In this document: positions 1 through 5,740 of the stretch, one piece after another
How positions within the stretch are numbered: position 1 is the stretch's first letter
How the letters are laid out: every line of letters begins with the position of its first letter
DNA from: Thiotrichaceae bacterium
Lineage (GTDB): Bacteria > Pseudomonadota > Gammaproteobacteria > Thiotrichales > Thiotrichaceae
DNA: 8,602 nt
Assembly (NCBI GenBank): GCA_027008885.1
Contig: JALVDQ010000349.1
Coordinates: forward strand, 1-8,602
Direction: 5' to 3'
The notes under the pieces: model-generated
Databases searched by the model: none
The model's input: only the letters and a program-made list of their open reading frames with translations
What the model was told of the DNA's origin: nothing
Program-made: the position numbers and the translations under genes

Positions 1-201
1 CGTTTAAATGCTGCTAACCTGATGTTTTGCGAAGATGCCGCGCGTCGGGTACAAGCCAAGCTAAAACAGGATAACACCCTGGACGATTTCTGGATTCGCG
101 TCAACCACATGGAAAGCCTGCATCCGCACGATGCCGTGGCTATTGTCACCAAGGGCGTTGAAGGTGGCTATCGTGATGATCCACGAGAATTTCCTCATTA
201 G
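1..201 (+). CDS. 3' end of an unrecognised gene (partial)
   Basis: The frame starting at base 1 is open from the window edge to a TAG at 199-201 and encodes the last 66 residues of a protein whose start lies outside the window. Codon use and composition look like real coding sequence: a mixed, soluble segment with a run of basic and amphipathic residues, then a Trp and a His-rich stretch, ending in Asp-Asp-Pro-Arg-Glu-Phe-Pro-His. No membrane segment or cysteine motif is visible apart from one Cys near the beginning. I do not recognise the family. It is not an obvious prepilin peptidase end, which would be the usual gene upstream of coaE-zapD. A copy of a short dispersed repeat begins directly after the stop codon. 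Confidence 0.6.
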   Translation, partial: RLNAANLMFCEDAARRVQAKLKQDNTLDDFWIRVNHMESLHPHDAVAIVTKGVEGGYRDDPREFPH

Positions 202-218
202 CCTGAATCCGTGAGACT
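202..218 (+). repeat. 17-bp dispersed repeat, copy 1
   Basis: The sequence CCTGAATCCGTGAGACT sits immediately after the stop codon of the partial gene. It matches 5447-5463 at 16 of 17 positions (G versus A at base 10), in the same orientation. The sequence on either side of the two copies is unrelated, so this is a short dispersed motif and not part of a longer duplication. It could be an end of a degraded mobile element, a protein-binding site, or chance. Confidence 0.35.
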
Positions 219-357
219 TTGAGCTCAGAAAAATATGTAAAAAACAGGGGGGATGGGTAGTTACAACTGTGTATGATAACTGCAAGGCAAAGACTGAATC
301 CAGAACAGATTGCTAATATTTTGAACTCTTCTATTGAGCATTTGCCAATAAATGATG

Positions 358-366
358 TGTTATACT
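358..366 (+). promoter_or_regulatory. candidate extended -10 promoter for the DUF2853 gene
   Basis: TGTTATACT combines a TG extension with a -10 hexamer TATACT (361-366) that matches five of six consensus bases. No good -35 lies 16-18 bp upstream (the best is a poor GCATTT at 338-343), which fits an extended -10 promoter. Transcription would start near 373, inside a small GCTG-TGAT-CAGC hairpin-like sequence at 369-380, giving a leader of about 60 nt before the ATG at 434. Confidence 0.4.
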
Positions 367-418
367 CTGCTGTGATCAGCGAAACCAGTGTCCACGTTTG
401 GAATAAAGCAAATAACTT

Positions 419-425
419 GAGGAGA
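419..425 (+). promoter_or_regulatory. strong ribosome-binding site of the DUF2853 gene
   Basis: GAGGAGA lies 8 nt upstream of the ATG at 434 and is the best plus-strand Shine-Dalgarno sequence in the window. It fixes the start of the DUF2853 gene and contrasts with the poor sites before coaE, zapD and topA. Confidence 0.8.
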
Positions 426-433
426 TACAAGTA

Positions 434-757
434 ATGGCAAAAGTAGAAGATGCAATTGAAAATGTTAAAAAGTTTGATGAAACTGCTGATGACGCACTGA
501 TTGCGGCAGTTTTCAAGGGCTTGGGACCTGCGGTGCATAACAAGGATGCCAGTTCAGTTTCCTGCACGGACAAGAAGGAACTCGCAACGGTAAAAAATAA
601 CTTTCTCATAAAAAAACTGGGTCTGAAAGATGGACCTGAGCTTGATGCTGCCATTAAGGAAGTTTGCGAAAAGATGAAAGATTCGCGTATCAAGTCACGA
701 GTCACTTTTTATTATCTGTTAACCAAAAAGTTTGGCAAGGAATCTGTATACGTTTAA
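434..757 (+). CDS. DUF2853 family protein
   Basis: A 107-residue soluble, probably cytoplasmic protein of unknown function. It shows the conserved features I associate with DUF2853: GPAVHNKDAS at residues 31-40, a following Ser/Thr-Asp segment, NNFLIKKLGL at 55-64, GPELDAAI at 67-74, FYYLL at 92-96 and the FGKESVY ending at 100-106. The length is typical for the family. There is no signal peptide or membrane segment, and the composition suggests an all-helical fold. Two cysteines (44 and 78) are not arranged as a metal site. The start is fixed by GAGGAGA 8 nt upstream. coaE begins 15 nt after the stop, so co-transcription is plausible, though no functional link to coenzyme A is known to me. 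Family assignment is by remembered sequence similarity; no biochemical role can be given. Confidence 0.88.
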   Translation: MAKVEDAIENVKKFDETADDALIAAVFKGLGPAVHNKDASSVSCTDKKELATVKNNFLIKKLGLKDGPELDAAIKEVCEKMKDSRIKSRVTFYYLLTKKFGKESVYV

Positions 758-759
758 AT
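732..759 (+). promoter_or_regulatory. possible coaE promoter within the DUF2853 3' end
   Basis: TTGGCA at 732-737 (five of six -35 bases) is followed after 16 bp by TTAAAT at 754-759 (four of six -10 bases). A start near 766 would leave only about 7 nt before the coaE ATG, which would agree with the lack of a Shine-Dalgarno sequence there. AT-rich sequence produces such matches by chance, so this is tentative. Confidence 0.25.
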
Positions 760-772
760 TGTGTGTTAGACC

Positions 773-1393
773 ATGCTAAAAGTAGGTCTTACCGGAGGCA
801 TTGGCTGTGGCAAAAGTACCGTGGTCAATGCCTTTCGTGTTTTGGGTGTAAGCATTATTGATGCTGACCAGATTTCCAAAGCACTGGTTGCTGCCAAAAG
901 TCCAGCCCTGAGGGAAATAAGCGATCTATTTGGCGAGGAAATTTTACTGGATAATGGTGAGTTAAACCGCGCCAAACTAAAACAAATAATTTTTAATGAT
1001 TCTCAGGCTCTGGACAAACTGGAAAAAATCATCCATCCCAAAGTTCGTCAGGAAATAAAACGCCTGATTGCAGAACTGAGCAAAACTTCGATACCTTATG
1101 TTGTTGTGGATATTCCCCTGCTGCTCGAGAAAAACTACAAGAAAATGTTTGAGCGTATTGTTGTTGTCGATTGTACCATGCAGCAACAGATAAAGCGGGT
1201 GGCACAACGCGATCAATTAGATGAATCTGCCATTCAGCTCATTATTGACAAACAGATAGACAGAAAAAGCAGATTAAAACAAGCAACAGATATTCTGGAT
1301 AACTCGGGTGATATCAGATCACTTAAAGCTCAGGTTGAGCAGCTTCACATTAAATTATTAAAATTGGCAGAAGAGGGGACAGTAAAGGAATAA
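773..1393 (+). CDS. coaE: dephospho-CoA kinase
   Basis: CoaE carries out the final step of coenzyme A synthesis, phosphorylating the ribose 3'-hydroxyl of dephospho-CoA with ATP in the cytoplasm. The 206-residue product is the same length as the E. coli enzyme. It begins with the family's MLKVGLTGGIG and has a P-loop GxxxxGKS at residues 8-15, the DAD motif at 30-32 with the substrate-binding/catalytic Asp, HP at 88-89, the DIPLLLE strand at 113-119, basic residues around R142 and R146 for the lid region, and a D-N-S-G segment at 176-179 near the base-binding end. It is complete, with no lesion. The upstream 15 nt contain no clear ribosome-binding site, so expression may depend on coupling to the DUF2853 gene or on a short leader. 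zapD follows after 82 nt, the conserved gammaproteobacterial order. The start is supported by the N-terminal motif. Confidence 0.97.
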   Translation: MLKVGLTGGIGCGKSTVVNAFRVLGVSIIDADQISKALVAAKSPALREISDLFGEEILLDNGELNRAKLKQIIFNDSQALDKLEKIIHPKVRQEIKRLIAELSKTSIPYVVVDIPLLLEKNYKKMFERIVVVDCTMQQQIKRVAQRDQLDESAIQLIIDKQIDRKSRLKQATDILDNSGDIRSLKAQVEQLHIKLLKLAEEGTVKE

Positions 1394-1405
1394 AAATGCT
1401 AGAAT
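1376..1405 (+). promoter_or_regulatory. candidate zapD promoter
   Basis: GGGACA (1376-1381, four of six -35 bases) and TAGAAT (1400-1405, five of six -10 bases) are 18 bp apart, and TG at 1397-1398 forms an extended -10. The site overlaps the coaE stop codon and would start transcription near 1412, about 64 nt before the zapD ATG. A second TAGAAT at 1452-1457 lacks a usable -35. Confidence 0.35.
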
Positions 1406-1475
1406 CCCCTCGCTTTATCTACCGTATCCATGAGAATCTGTACCGGAAGCTTAGAATCCTATTTAGTTACTGTTT

Positions 1476-2237
1476 ATGGCAATTTACGAACAACCATTAA
1501 ATGAAAAAATCCGTCTCTTTATGAGACTGACATTTTTGATGGAGCGTTTTAACCATCACCTCGAAAAACCTACTCCTGAAAATTGCCAGGCGGCTGTTCT
1601 GGTCTTGCTTGAGTTATATAACCTGTCTTCCCGCCTGGATGTAAAAAATGCAGCACTGCATGTGCTTGATTTCCAGACCCAGGCAGTACGCAATGCAGAA
1701 GGCATGGATGGTGTTGATAGTGCCAGGGCAACGCGTATGCTTGAAAAACTTGAAGAAAAAAGTAAACGCTTATACAGCTTTCGGGGTCAACTTGGTCAGC
1801 ATCTAAAAATACATAATTTTCTGAATATTCTTAAACAGCGCGCCTCCATAGCTGGCGGGATTAACCGCATGGATATTCCACTGTTTAATTTCTGGTTAAG
1901 TTTGCCCGAAGATAAAAAGGTAGAGGATTTGCGCAACTGGGTGCGACCCTACAATATTGCGTTTGAGGCGATTCAGTTGCTCATGGAGCTTATTTATTCA
2001 GGTCCTGAAACCGAGGATGTTATTGCAACGGGCGGCTTCTATCAGGCAACACTTAGTCCGGCGAGAGATTATCAGATTTTGCAGGTCAGACTCTCTGACA
2101 AATCAACTTATTACCCTGAAATCAGCGCAGGCAAACAACGCTTCTCAATTCGTTTTGTAGACTCATCCCAGCTTGATGAAAAAGGCAAGCAGATTGTAAA
2201 GGATGTGGGATTTAAACTGACCTTATACAGTTTTTAG
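1476..2237 (+). CDS. zapD: cell division protein ZapD
   Basis: ZapD (formerly YacF, DUF1342) binds the C-terminal tail of FtsZ and cross-links protofilaments, stabilising the Z ring on the cytoplasmic side of the division site. The 253-residue product (E. coli about 247) opens with the conserved YEQPLNEKIRLFMRLTFL segment, followed by a largely helical half and a beta-rich C-terminal half with GGFYQ, YYPEIS and RFSIRF. Arginines implicated in the E. coli FtsZ-tail pocket (R56, R221, R225, from memory) align with R53, R222 and R226 here, so binding is probably retained. Upstream in-frame stops at 1431-1433 and 1452-1454 leave ATG 1476 as the earliest start, yet there is no good Shine-Dalgarno sequence. 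The usual downstream partner yacG is missing; the next gene converges after 38 bp. Confidence 0.95.
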   Translation: MAIYEQPLNEKIRLFMRLTFLMERFNHHLEKPTPENCQAAVLVLLELYNLSSRLDVKNAALHVLDFQTQAVRNAEGMDGVDSARATRMLEKLEEKSKRLYSFRGQLGQHLKIHNFLNILKQRASIAGGINRMDIPLFNFWLSLPEDKKVEDLRNWVRPYNIAFEAIQLLMELIYSGPETEDVIATGGFYQATLSPARDYQILQVRLSDKSTYYPEISAGKQRFSIRFVDSSQLDEKGKQIVKDVGFKLTLYSF

Positions 2238-2244
2238 AGTATTC

Positions 2245-2283
2245 GTTTCAGGGGGGTGAAGCGGGTGAAACAGCCTTATTTTT
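2245..2283. terminator. possible terminator between converging zapD and the 323-aa gene
   Basis: In the 38-bp gap between the converging genes, GTTTCA (2245-2250) and TGAAAC (2266-2271) form a perfect 6-bp inverted repeat with a 15-nt G-rich loop. On the plus strand it is followed by a T-rich stretch near 2276-2283. The loop is long and the stem weak, so efficiency is doubtful, but position and T-tract suit termination of zapD transcription. Confidence 0.3.
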
Positions 2284-3247
2284 TCAGCAATTCAAGCAAA
2301 TCCTCTGTACTTATAATATCTTCCAGACCTGTCTTTGCAGGCTTTTGCGCTGTTGCTGTGTGTGACGAGGCGGATGACTGTTTCGATTTAAACTTCTCCA
2401 TGAGTTTTTTGGCGCGCGGCTTTATTTTTTGCAGGTATAAGCGGTTTAGCTTTACCCAGGCGGCTCCTGAAGCGTTTTTATAATCACAGTCTTCGGCATG
2501 ATAATCCTGATTTGCCAGTTGATAAGCGCCATTTTGAAATACCCACATATTCTTTAAACCACCACACGTCCCTTCTTCTGGAGTTTGAGTTGTTCTGGAG
2601 AGATAAATATAGGCAAGAATATCGTTGTAGTTATTCTGCGATTTGCCAAAAATTTTAATGTAACCATCAGCTTCCATCAATACCCTGTATTTGCCGGCTT
2701 TTTTCTGTAGCAGCCACATATGTGGTGTATCATCCAGTTCAAAGCCTCTTGAAGCCAGACAAAGATAGGGTGAGCTACTGACTACCCATTCTTTGGTGTT
2801 GGGATTACTGTCCAGTTCAAATGGAAAGCTCAATGCAGGGCATTTTAAAAGGCGGGCTTTGTTTTTTCGGGTATACAAATAACTATACAGTTTTTTAAAC
2901 GGGTTAGGTGTAGTCTCTGCAACAACAGCCTGTTTCAGGGAGGCGGGAGCCAAAGACTTAAAGCGTTTTTTGGCTGAGGTTTGTGCATGCTTTTTATAAG
3001 CATATATGGTTCCCTGTTGCTTGTTTCCCGCATGTGGATACTGGGGAAAGTTCGATGAAAATTCCGCCTGAAAAATAAGCTCGTGATACTTTGATGAGTG
3101 ACTGAACTGGTCAGCACTGACACTGTTTATCATGCCCGGGGCAATACCGGCAAAGACCAGCCCTGCAAACCATAAAACAAAATCTGCCTGGCTGATGGCT
3201 TTCCTGTTTTTCCCTGGCGCTACTTTTCTTTTCATATTTGTATCCAT
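2276..3247 (-). CDS. uncharacterised exported protein with four cysteines
   Basis: I do not recognise this 323-residue protein. A basic N-terminus (residues 1-16) precedes a hydrophobic stretch at about 22-41 and a signal-peptidase-like site after Ser-Val-Ser-Ala45, so export to the periplasm or beyond is likely; a retained N-terminal anchor is the alternative. The central part, about 130-270, is rich in Trp, Tyr and Asn and contains four cysteines (136, 163, 228, 254), all after the predicted cleavage site and able to form two disulfides. Two related segments stand out: MWLLQKKAGKYRV near 177-189 and MWVFQNGAYQL near 234-244, suggesting a repeated beta motif. The C-terminus (about 272-323) is lysine-rich, then low-complexity Ser/Ala/Thr, then an acidic-leucine helix. 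Start choice between Met1 and Met5 (3235) is open; neither has a good ribosome-binding site. It lies 94 bp downstream of the 565-aa gene on the same strand, with no clear terminator between, so they are probably co-transcribed. Confidence 0.75.
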   Translation of the reverse strand: MDTNMKRKVAPGKNRKAISQADFVLWFAGLVFAGIAPGMINSVSADQFSHSSKYHELIFQAEFSSNFPQYPHAGNKQQGTIYAYKKHAQTSAKKRFKSLAPASLKQAVVAETTPNPFKKLYSYLYTRKNKARLLKCPALSFPFELDSNPNTKEWVVSSSPYLCLASRGFELDDTPHMWLLQKKAGKYRVLMEADGYIKIFGKSQNNYNDILAYIYLSRTTQTPEEGTCGGLKNMWVFQNGAYQLANQDYHAEDCDYKNASGAAWVKLNRLYLQKIKPRAKKLMEKFKSKQSSASSHTATAQKPAKTGLEDIISTEDLLELLKK

Positions 3248-3341
3248 ACTTTAGCTATTGAACTGACCACTTTTCCTGATGGTGACAGTTTGTTTGACAT
3301 CCTTTTGATTTCTTTCGTTCCTTTCCCTGTGTTTTTATCAT

Positions 3342-5039
3342 TTAGCCTGTGACAACTTTTTTGCCTTTATCTGTTGGGCTTGCTGATTTTGGTTTCACTT
3401 TAACGGCATAGCCTTTTTTTACCAGGGTATCCATGATTGCCTGGTAATCTTCCTTGCGACGACCATTTTTGACAATTTCAGGGTGTTTGGCATATTCCTT
3501 GTGAAATTCCTGCATATCGACCTTATCGTAAAAACTTGCCCCCGGCGTAGTTGCAGCATAACTGCCTTCAACACAGCGTCGCATATCGCCATACTGGTCT
3601 GATGGTCCCAGAGAAGCATTACTGCAGTCATTTTCTGGGACTCCTTCGATCTCTTCGTATTCATAACGTTCTTCTTCAGGCGTTCCCGGTTTGTTTTTAA
3701 ATCCGATAATATAGATATTGGCACCACCTCCAATACGCAATGGCAGTAATTTGATATGACTTTTGGGGATTGGATTGCCCTGTAAATCGGTATTATCCTT
3801 GATGCTTCCGCTCAACATTCCATTAATTGAGATTTTGTGCTCACCCTGTGTCTGAATATGGTTATTGGTAATATGCAAATTCTTGAAGGCACCATCTGAT
3901 CCAAAGATACCATTGAGCTGACCCTTGGAAAAAAGGATGTTTCCAGTAATTTGAATATCATTCATCATGGCACCAGACATCTGGTCAGACCCCGTTTTAT
4001 TAGGTGCAGGGATTAGCTGGATAACATCCCGATGCGCGACATCCTTGAATTTATTTACCGCAATTGTTGACAGATGCGCATTGATATCGACCACGAGATC
4101 ATCAAAATCACTGGCAAAGTCCGAATCAATCACACTGTCTTCTATCAGCCAGTTTTTAATAACTATATTGCCCTTGCTTCGGACGCCCAAAAAATCCCGG
4201 ATAAAAAAGGTTGAAGGCTTTTTCTTGTTATTAATGTTTAGGTTCGGAATAGCAAATTTTTGTTTGTCGCTCTCTTCAACAGGAAGTGCCGTGCTGTAAA
4301 TATTGAATAACTGAATATTATTATTCACATAATACAGGGGAGCCAGGATATTGTGCCTAATCGCTTCAAATGCCTTTCTGTTAGGATCATTTTTTACATT
4401 TTCCTGGCTGTATTTCCCGTTTAACAATGCCTCGAATACTGCTCTGTGCGCCTTGTCCTGATTATGATTCCTTTCAAAAGCTGCCGCAATTTCCTTGCTT
4501 GGAAAATCATTAACAGGCGCCGCCGGTTCGACTGAATCATCCAGCGCGGCTTTTATTGCCAACACCAGGAAATCCATTAATCTTGCGGCTTCAGCATTAA
4601 AACGATCCCGATCCTCCCTAAATTCAATGGCTTTTTGATGATCACCATTGCTTAATGCGGTTTGCATATTTTCGTGTGCAATTGCAGCATTTTCATTGGT
4701 TGTTTTTACCTGCTTTTCTACAATTGTTTTCAGCGTGGTTAATTGCTTCTTTAATAGCTTCAGGCGGTTTTTCCAGTAATTATGTTTTAGCGCATTGTTA
4801 TTATTTTTATAATAAAGAGTCAGCGCCCTGGCTTCTTTTAATTCACGCGCAATAATTCTTAAACGTAGCTCGGAAATTAAATTATTGCGTTTCGAAATTT
4901 CCTTGTTAAAGTGATGATGTCGCTCCCAGTCACCTGTTTGTAACGCTTGTTGTCTTGCTGTTTCAGCCCTGTCTCTGAGTGTAAGAATTTCCCCTTGCAA
5001 CTGCTTAATCAGGCGTCGATAATCCGTATTGCTTGGCAT
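3342..5039 (-). CDS. uncharacterised coiled-coil / right-handed beta-helix protein
   Basis: This 565-residue protein has two visible parts. Residues 1-165 are strongly helical and charged, with repeating units of about 48 residues: an A-L-x-x-G-D turn at about 32-37 recurs at 128-133, and a related Asn-rich turn lies midway. Residues about 285-445 are rich in short I-x-I/N rungs (ITGNILF, LHITNNHI, ISINGMLSGSIKDN) with G-x-F-G-S-D-G-A-F turns, typical of a right-handed parallel beta-helix (pectate-lyase-like fold); a conserved-looking H-R-D-V-I-Q-L-I-P segment is at 336-344. Two cysteines (472, 489) lie in the C-terminal tail, which ends in a basic helix. There is no signal peptide, unusual for a beta-helix glycan-binding or lyase protein. 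I chose ATG 5039 because GGGGA lies 8 nt upstream; a TTG at 5054 overlaps that site. Function is unknown: a polysaccharide-binding, structural or secreted effector role is only a guess. Confidence 0.7.
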   Translation of the reverse strand: MPSNTDYRRLIKQLQGEILTLRDRAETARQQALQTGDWERHHHFNKEISKRNNLISELRLRIIARELKEARALTLYYKNNNNALKHNYWKNRLKLLKKQLTTLKTIVEKQVKTTNENAAIAHENMQTALSNGDHQKAIEFREDRDRFNAEAARLMDFLVLAIKAALDDSVEPAAPVNDFPSKEIAAAFERNHNQDKAHRAVFEALLNGKYSQENVKNDPNRKAFEAIRHNILAPLYYVNNNIQLFNIYSTALPVEESDKQKFAIPNLNINNKKKPSTFFIRDFLGVRSKGNIVIKNWLIEDSVIDSDFASDFDDLVVDINAHLSTIAVNKFKDVAHRDVIQLIPAPNKTGSDQMSGAMMNDIQITGNILFSKGQLNGIFGSDGAFKNLHITNNHIQTQGEHKISINGMLSGSIKDNTDLQGNPIPKSHIKLLPLRIGGGANIYIIGFKNKPGTPEEERYEYEEIEGVPENDCSNASLGPSDQYGDMRRCVEGSYAATTPGASFYDKVDMQEFHKEYAKHPEIVKNGRRKEDYQAIMDTLVKKGYAVKVKPKSASPTDKGKKVVTG

Positions 5040-5047
5040 AATATAAT

Positions 5048-5052
5048 TCCCC
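5048..5052 (-). promoter_or_regulatory. ribosome-binding site of the beta-helix gene
   Basis: On the minus strand GGGGA lies 8 nt upstream of the ATG at 5039-5037. It decides the start: the in-frame TTG at 5054-5052, which would add five residues, lies on top of this sequence and has no site of its own. Confidence 0.65.
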
Positions 5053-5151
5053 AATTACATTTGTTGTATGATAATTTGCTATCATTCCAGAAGCCTGTCC
5101 GAGAACCGGGATTTTCAGTCAATTTCTAGTTCCAGGAGCTTCCTAAACTAA

Positions 5152-5218
5152 TATAGTCAAATATTACGACAAAAGGTAGCTATTAGATAGATAAATAGCT
5201 TATTTTCCATTGACTATA
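5152..5218. repeat. nested inverted repeat (9-bp outer, 7-bp inner arms)
   Basis: TATAGTCAA (5152-5160) is the exact reverse complement of TTGACTATA (5210-5218). Nested between them, AGCTATT (5178-5184) is the exact reverse complement of AATAGCT (5194-5200), with a 9-nt loop. The intervening arms do not pair, so the structure would be two stems separated by an internal loop. The inner stem is followed on the plus strand by TATTTTCC. It may be a regulatory structure or operator, or the remnant of a small mobile element. Confidence 0.45.
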
Positions 5219-5260
5219 CATTGTAAATGAGATAGACCGCTTGATTTTTAATCAGTTCAA

Positions 5261-5430
5261 TAAGTACCCAAACAATATTAATTTGATAAAATTTCGTTTC
5301 CTGTTTTTTGATATTCAAGGCATTGCGACGGGAGCATAGTGGGGCATAGTGGGCTATGTGACCAAAGCAATAACGCAGAAGATCAGAAAGCAGGGGCTAA
5401 ATTATTAGATTAATTTTGAGCGGGTACTTA
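5261..5430. mobile_element. 170-bp MITE-like element with long imperfect terminal inverted repeats
   Basis: TAAGTACCC at 5261-5269 is the exact reverse complement of GGGTACTTA at 5422-5430. Comparing the two ends inward, 23 of the first 29 positions match, and after a 3-nt offset another block (5300-5316 against the matching right-arm segment) matches 14 of 17, starting with CCTG. The whole element is therefore one long imperfect palindrome able to form a hairpin or cruciform, with a tip near 5345-5358 (CATAG-TGGG-CTATG). It has no open frame. If the outer TA is the target, the element is AGTACCC...GGGTACT flanked by TA on both sides, as expected for TA-duplicating IS630/mariner-type transposition; that family link is inference. 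No transposase is in the window, so it would be non-autonomous. Confidence 0.6.
5334..5353 (+). repeat. 10-bp perfect tandem duplication inside the palindromic element
   Basis: GCATAGTGGG occurs twice in direct succession (5334-5343 and 5344-5353), directly before CTATG. The second copy forms the hairpin tip with CTATG (5354-5358); the first looks like a slippage duplication at the centre of the palindrome. Confidence 0.7.
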
Positions 5431-5446
5431 TATATTTTGAACCTAT

Positions 5447-5463
5447 CCTGAATCCATGAGACT
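5447..5463 (+). repeat. 17-bp dispersed repeat, copy 2
   Basis: CCTGAATCCATGAGACT matches 202-218 at 16 of 17 positions in the same orientation. It lies 16 bp beyond the right end of the palindromic element. An ATATTTTGAAC string just upstream (5432-5442) also occurs at 316-326, but in a different order relative to the repeat. Confidence 0.35.
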
Positions 5464-5605
5464 AATGCGGGCATTATGCACATTTTAAAAAGAAGCACAT
5501 AAAATTGAAAATCACACTTTACTCAACTTCTGTTTACAGTGTATTGTGCGCCCTTATTTTTTGCAACTACTCAGCTTACCCTCTATTTTGCCCAATAGCT
5601 GCGTT

Positions 5606-5642
5606 AAAAGTGCTCATTTATATTGATAAACTCCGCACTTTT
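5606..5642. repeat. 8-bp inverted repeat in the topA upstream region
   Basis: AAAAGTGC (5606-5613) is the exact reverse complement of GCACTTTT (5635-5642), separated by 21 nt. It lies 115-151 bp before topA, upstream of the candidate promoter. It could be an operator-type site, a weak terminator for transcription entering from the left (the right arm ends in TTTT), or chance in AT-rich DNA. Confidence 0.35.
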
Positions 5643-5711
5643 GCTCTGCACTTGAACAAAATAAGAGGCAATCTGAACAGTTACGGATTATGCCGAGTAG
5701 TTACTTTTTAC

Positions 5712-5740
5712 CTGAAATCAGAAAATAGACTTATTAAAAT
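5712..5740 (+). promoter_or_regulatory. candidate topA promoter
   Basis: CTGAAA (5712-5717, four of six -35 bases) and TAAAAT (5735-5740, five of six -10 bases) are separated by 17 bp. Transcription would begin near 5747, leaving about 10 nt before the topA ATG; this short leader would explain why no Shine-Dalgarno sequence is visible. AT-rich context makes chance matches likely. Confidence 0.3.

Noticed and set aside
249..276. Small hairpin AGTTA/TAACT upstream of DUF2853 as a terminator or riboswitch
   Set aside because: The 5-bp stem has no T-run and no conserved aptamer features.
1430..1504. 24-codon frame overlapping the zapD start as a possible leader peptide
   Set aside because: It has no ribosome-binding site and no attenuator-like hairpins or regulatory codon run; a short frame of this size is expected by chance.
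3248..3341. Possible terminator between the two minus-strand genes
   Set aside because: Only 4-5-bp imperfect pairing (ACTG/CAGT) is found and no T-run follows it on the minus strand, so I treat the gap as read-through.
3967..4299. 110-codon plus-strand frame opposite the beta-helix gene
   Set aside because: It is antisense to a coding region with consistent protein features and has no ribosome-binding site or recognisable product.
5040..5054. TTG start at 5054 for the beta-helix gene
   Set aside because: The TTG overlaps the GGGGA ribosome-binding site that is properly spaced for the ATG at 5039, so the shorter form is preferred.
5210..5238. Promoter using TTGACT at 5210 as -35
   Set aside because: The hexamer 17 bp downstream (TAGACC) matches only three -10 bases, and the TTGACTATA arm is better explained as part of the inverted repeat.
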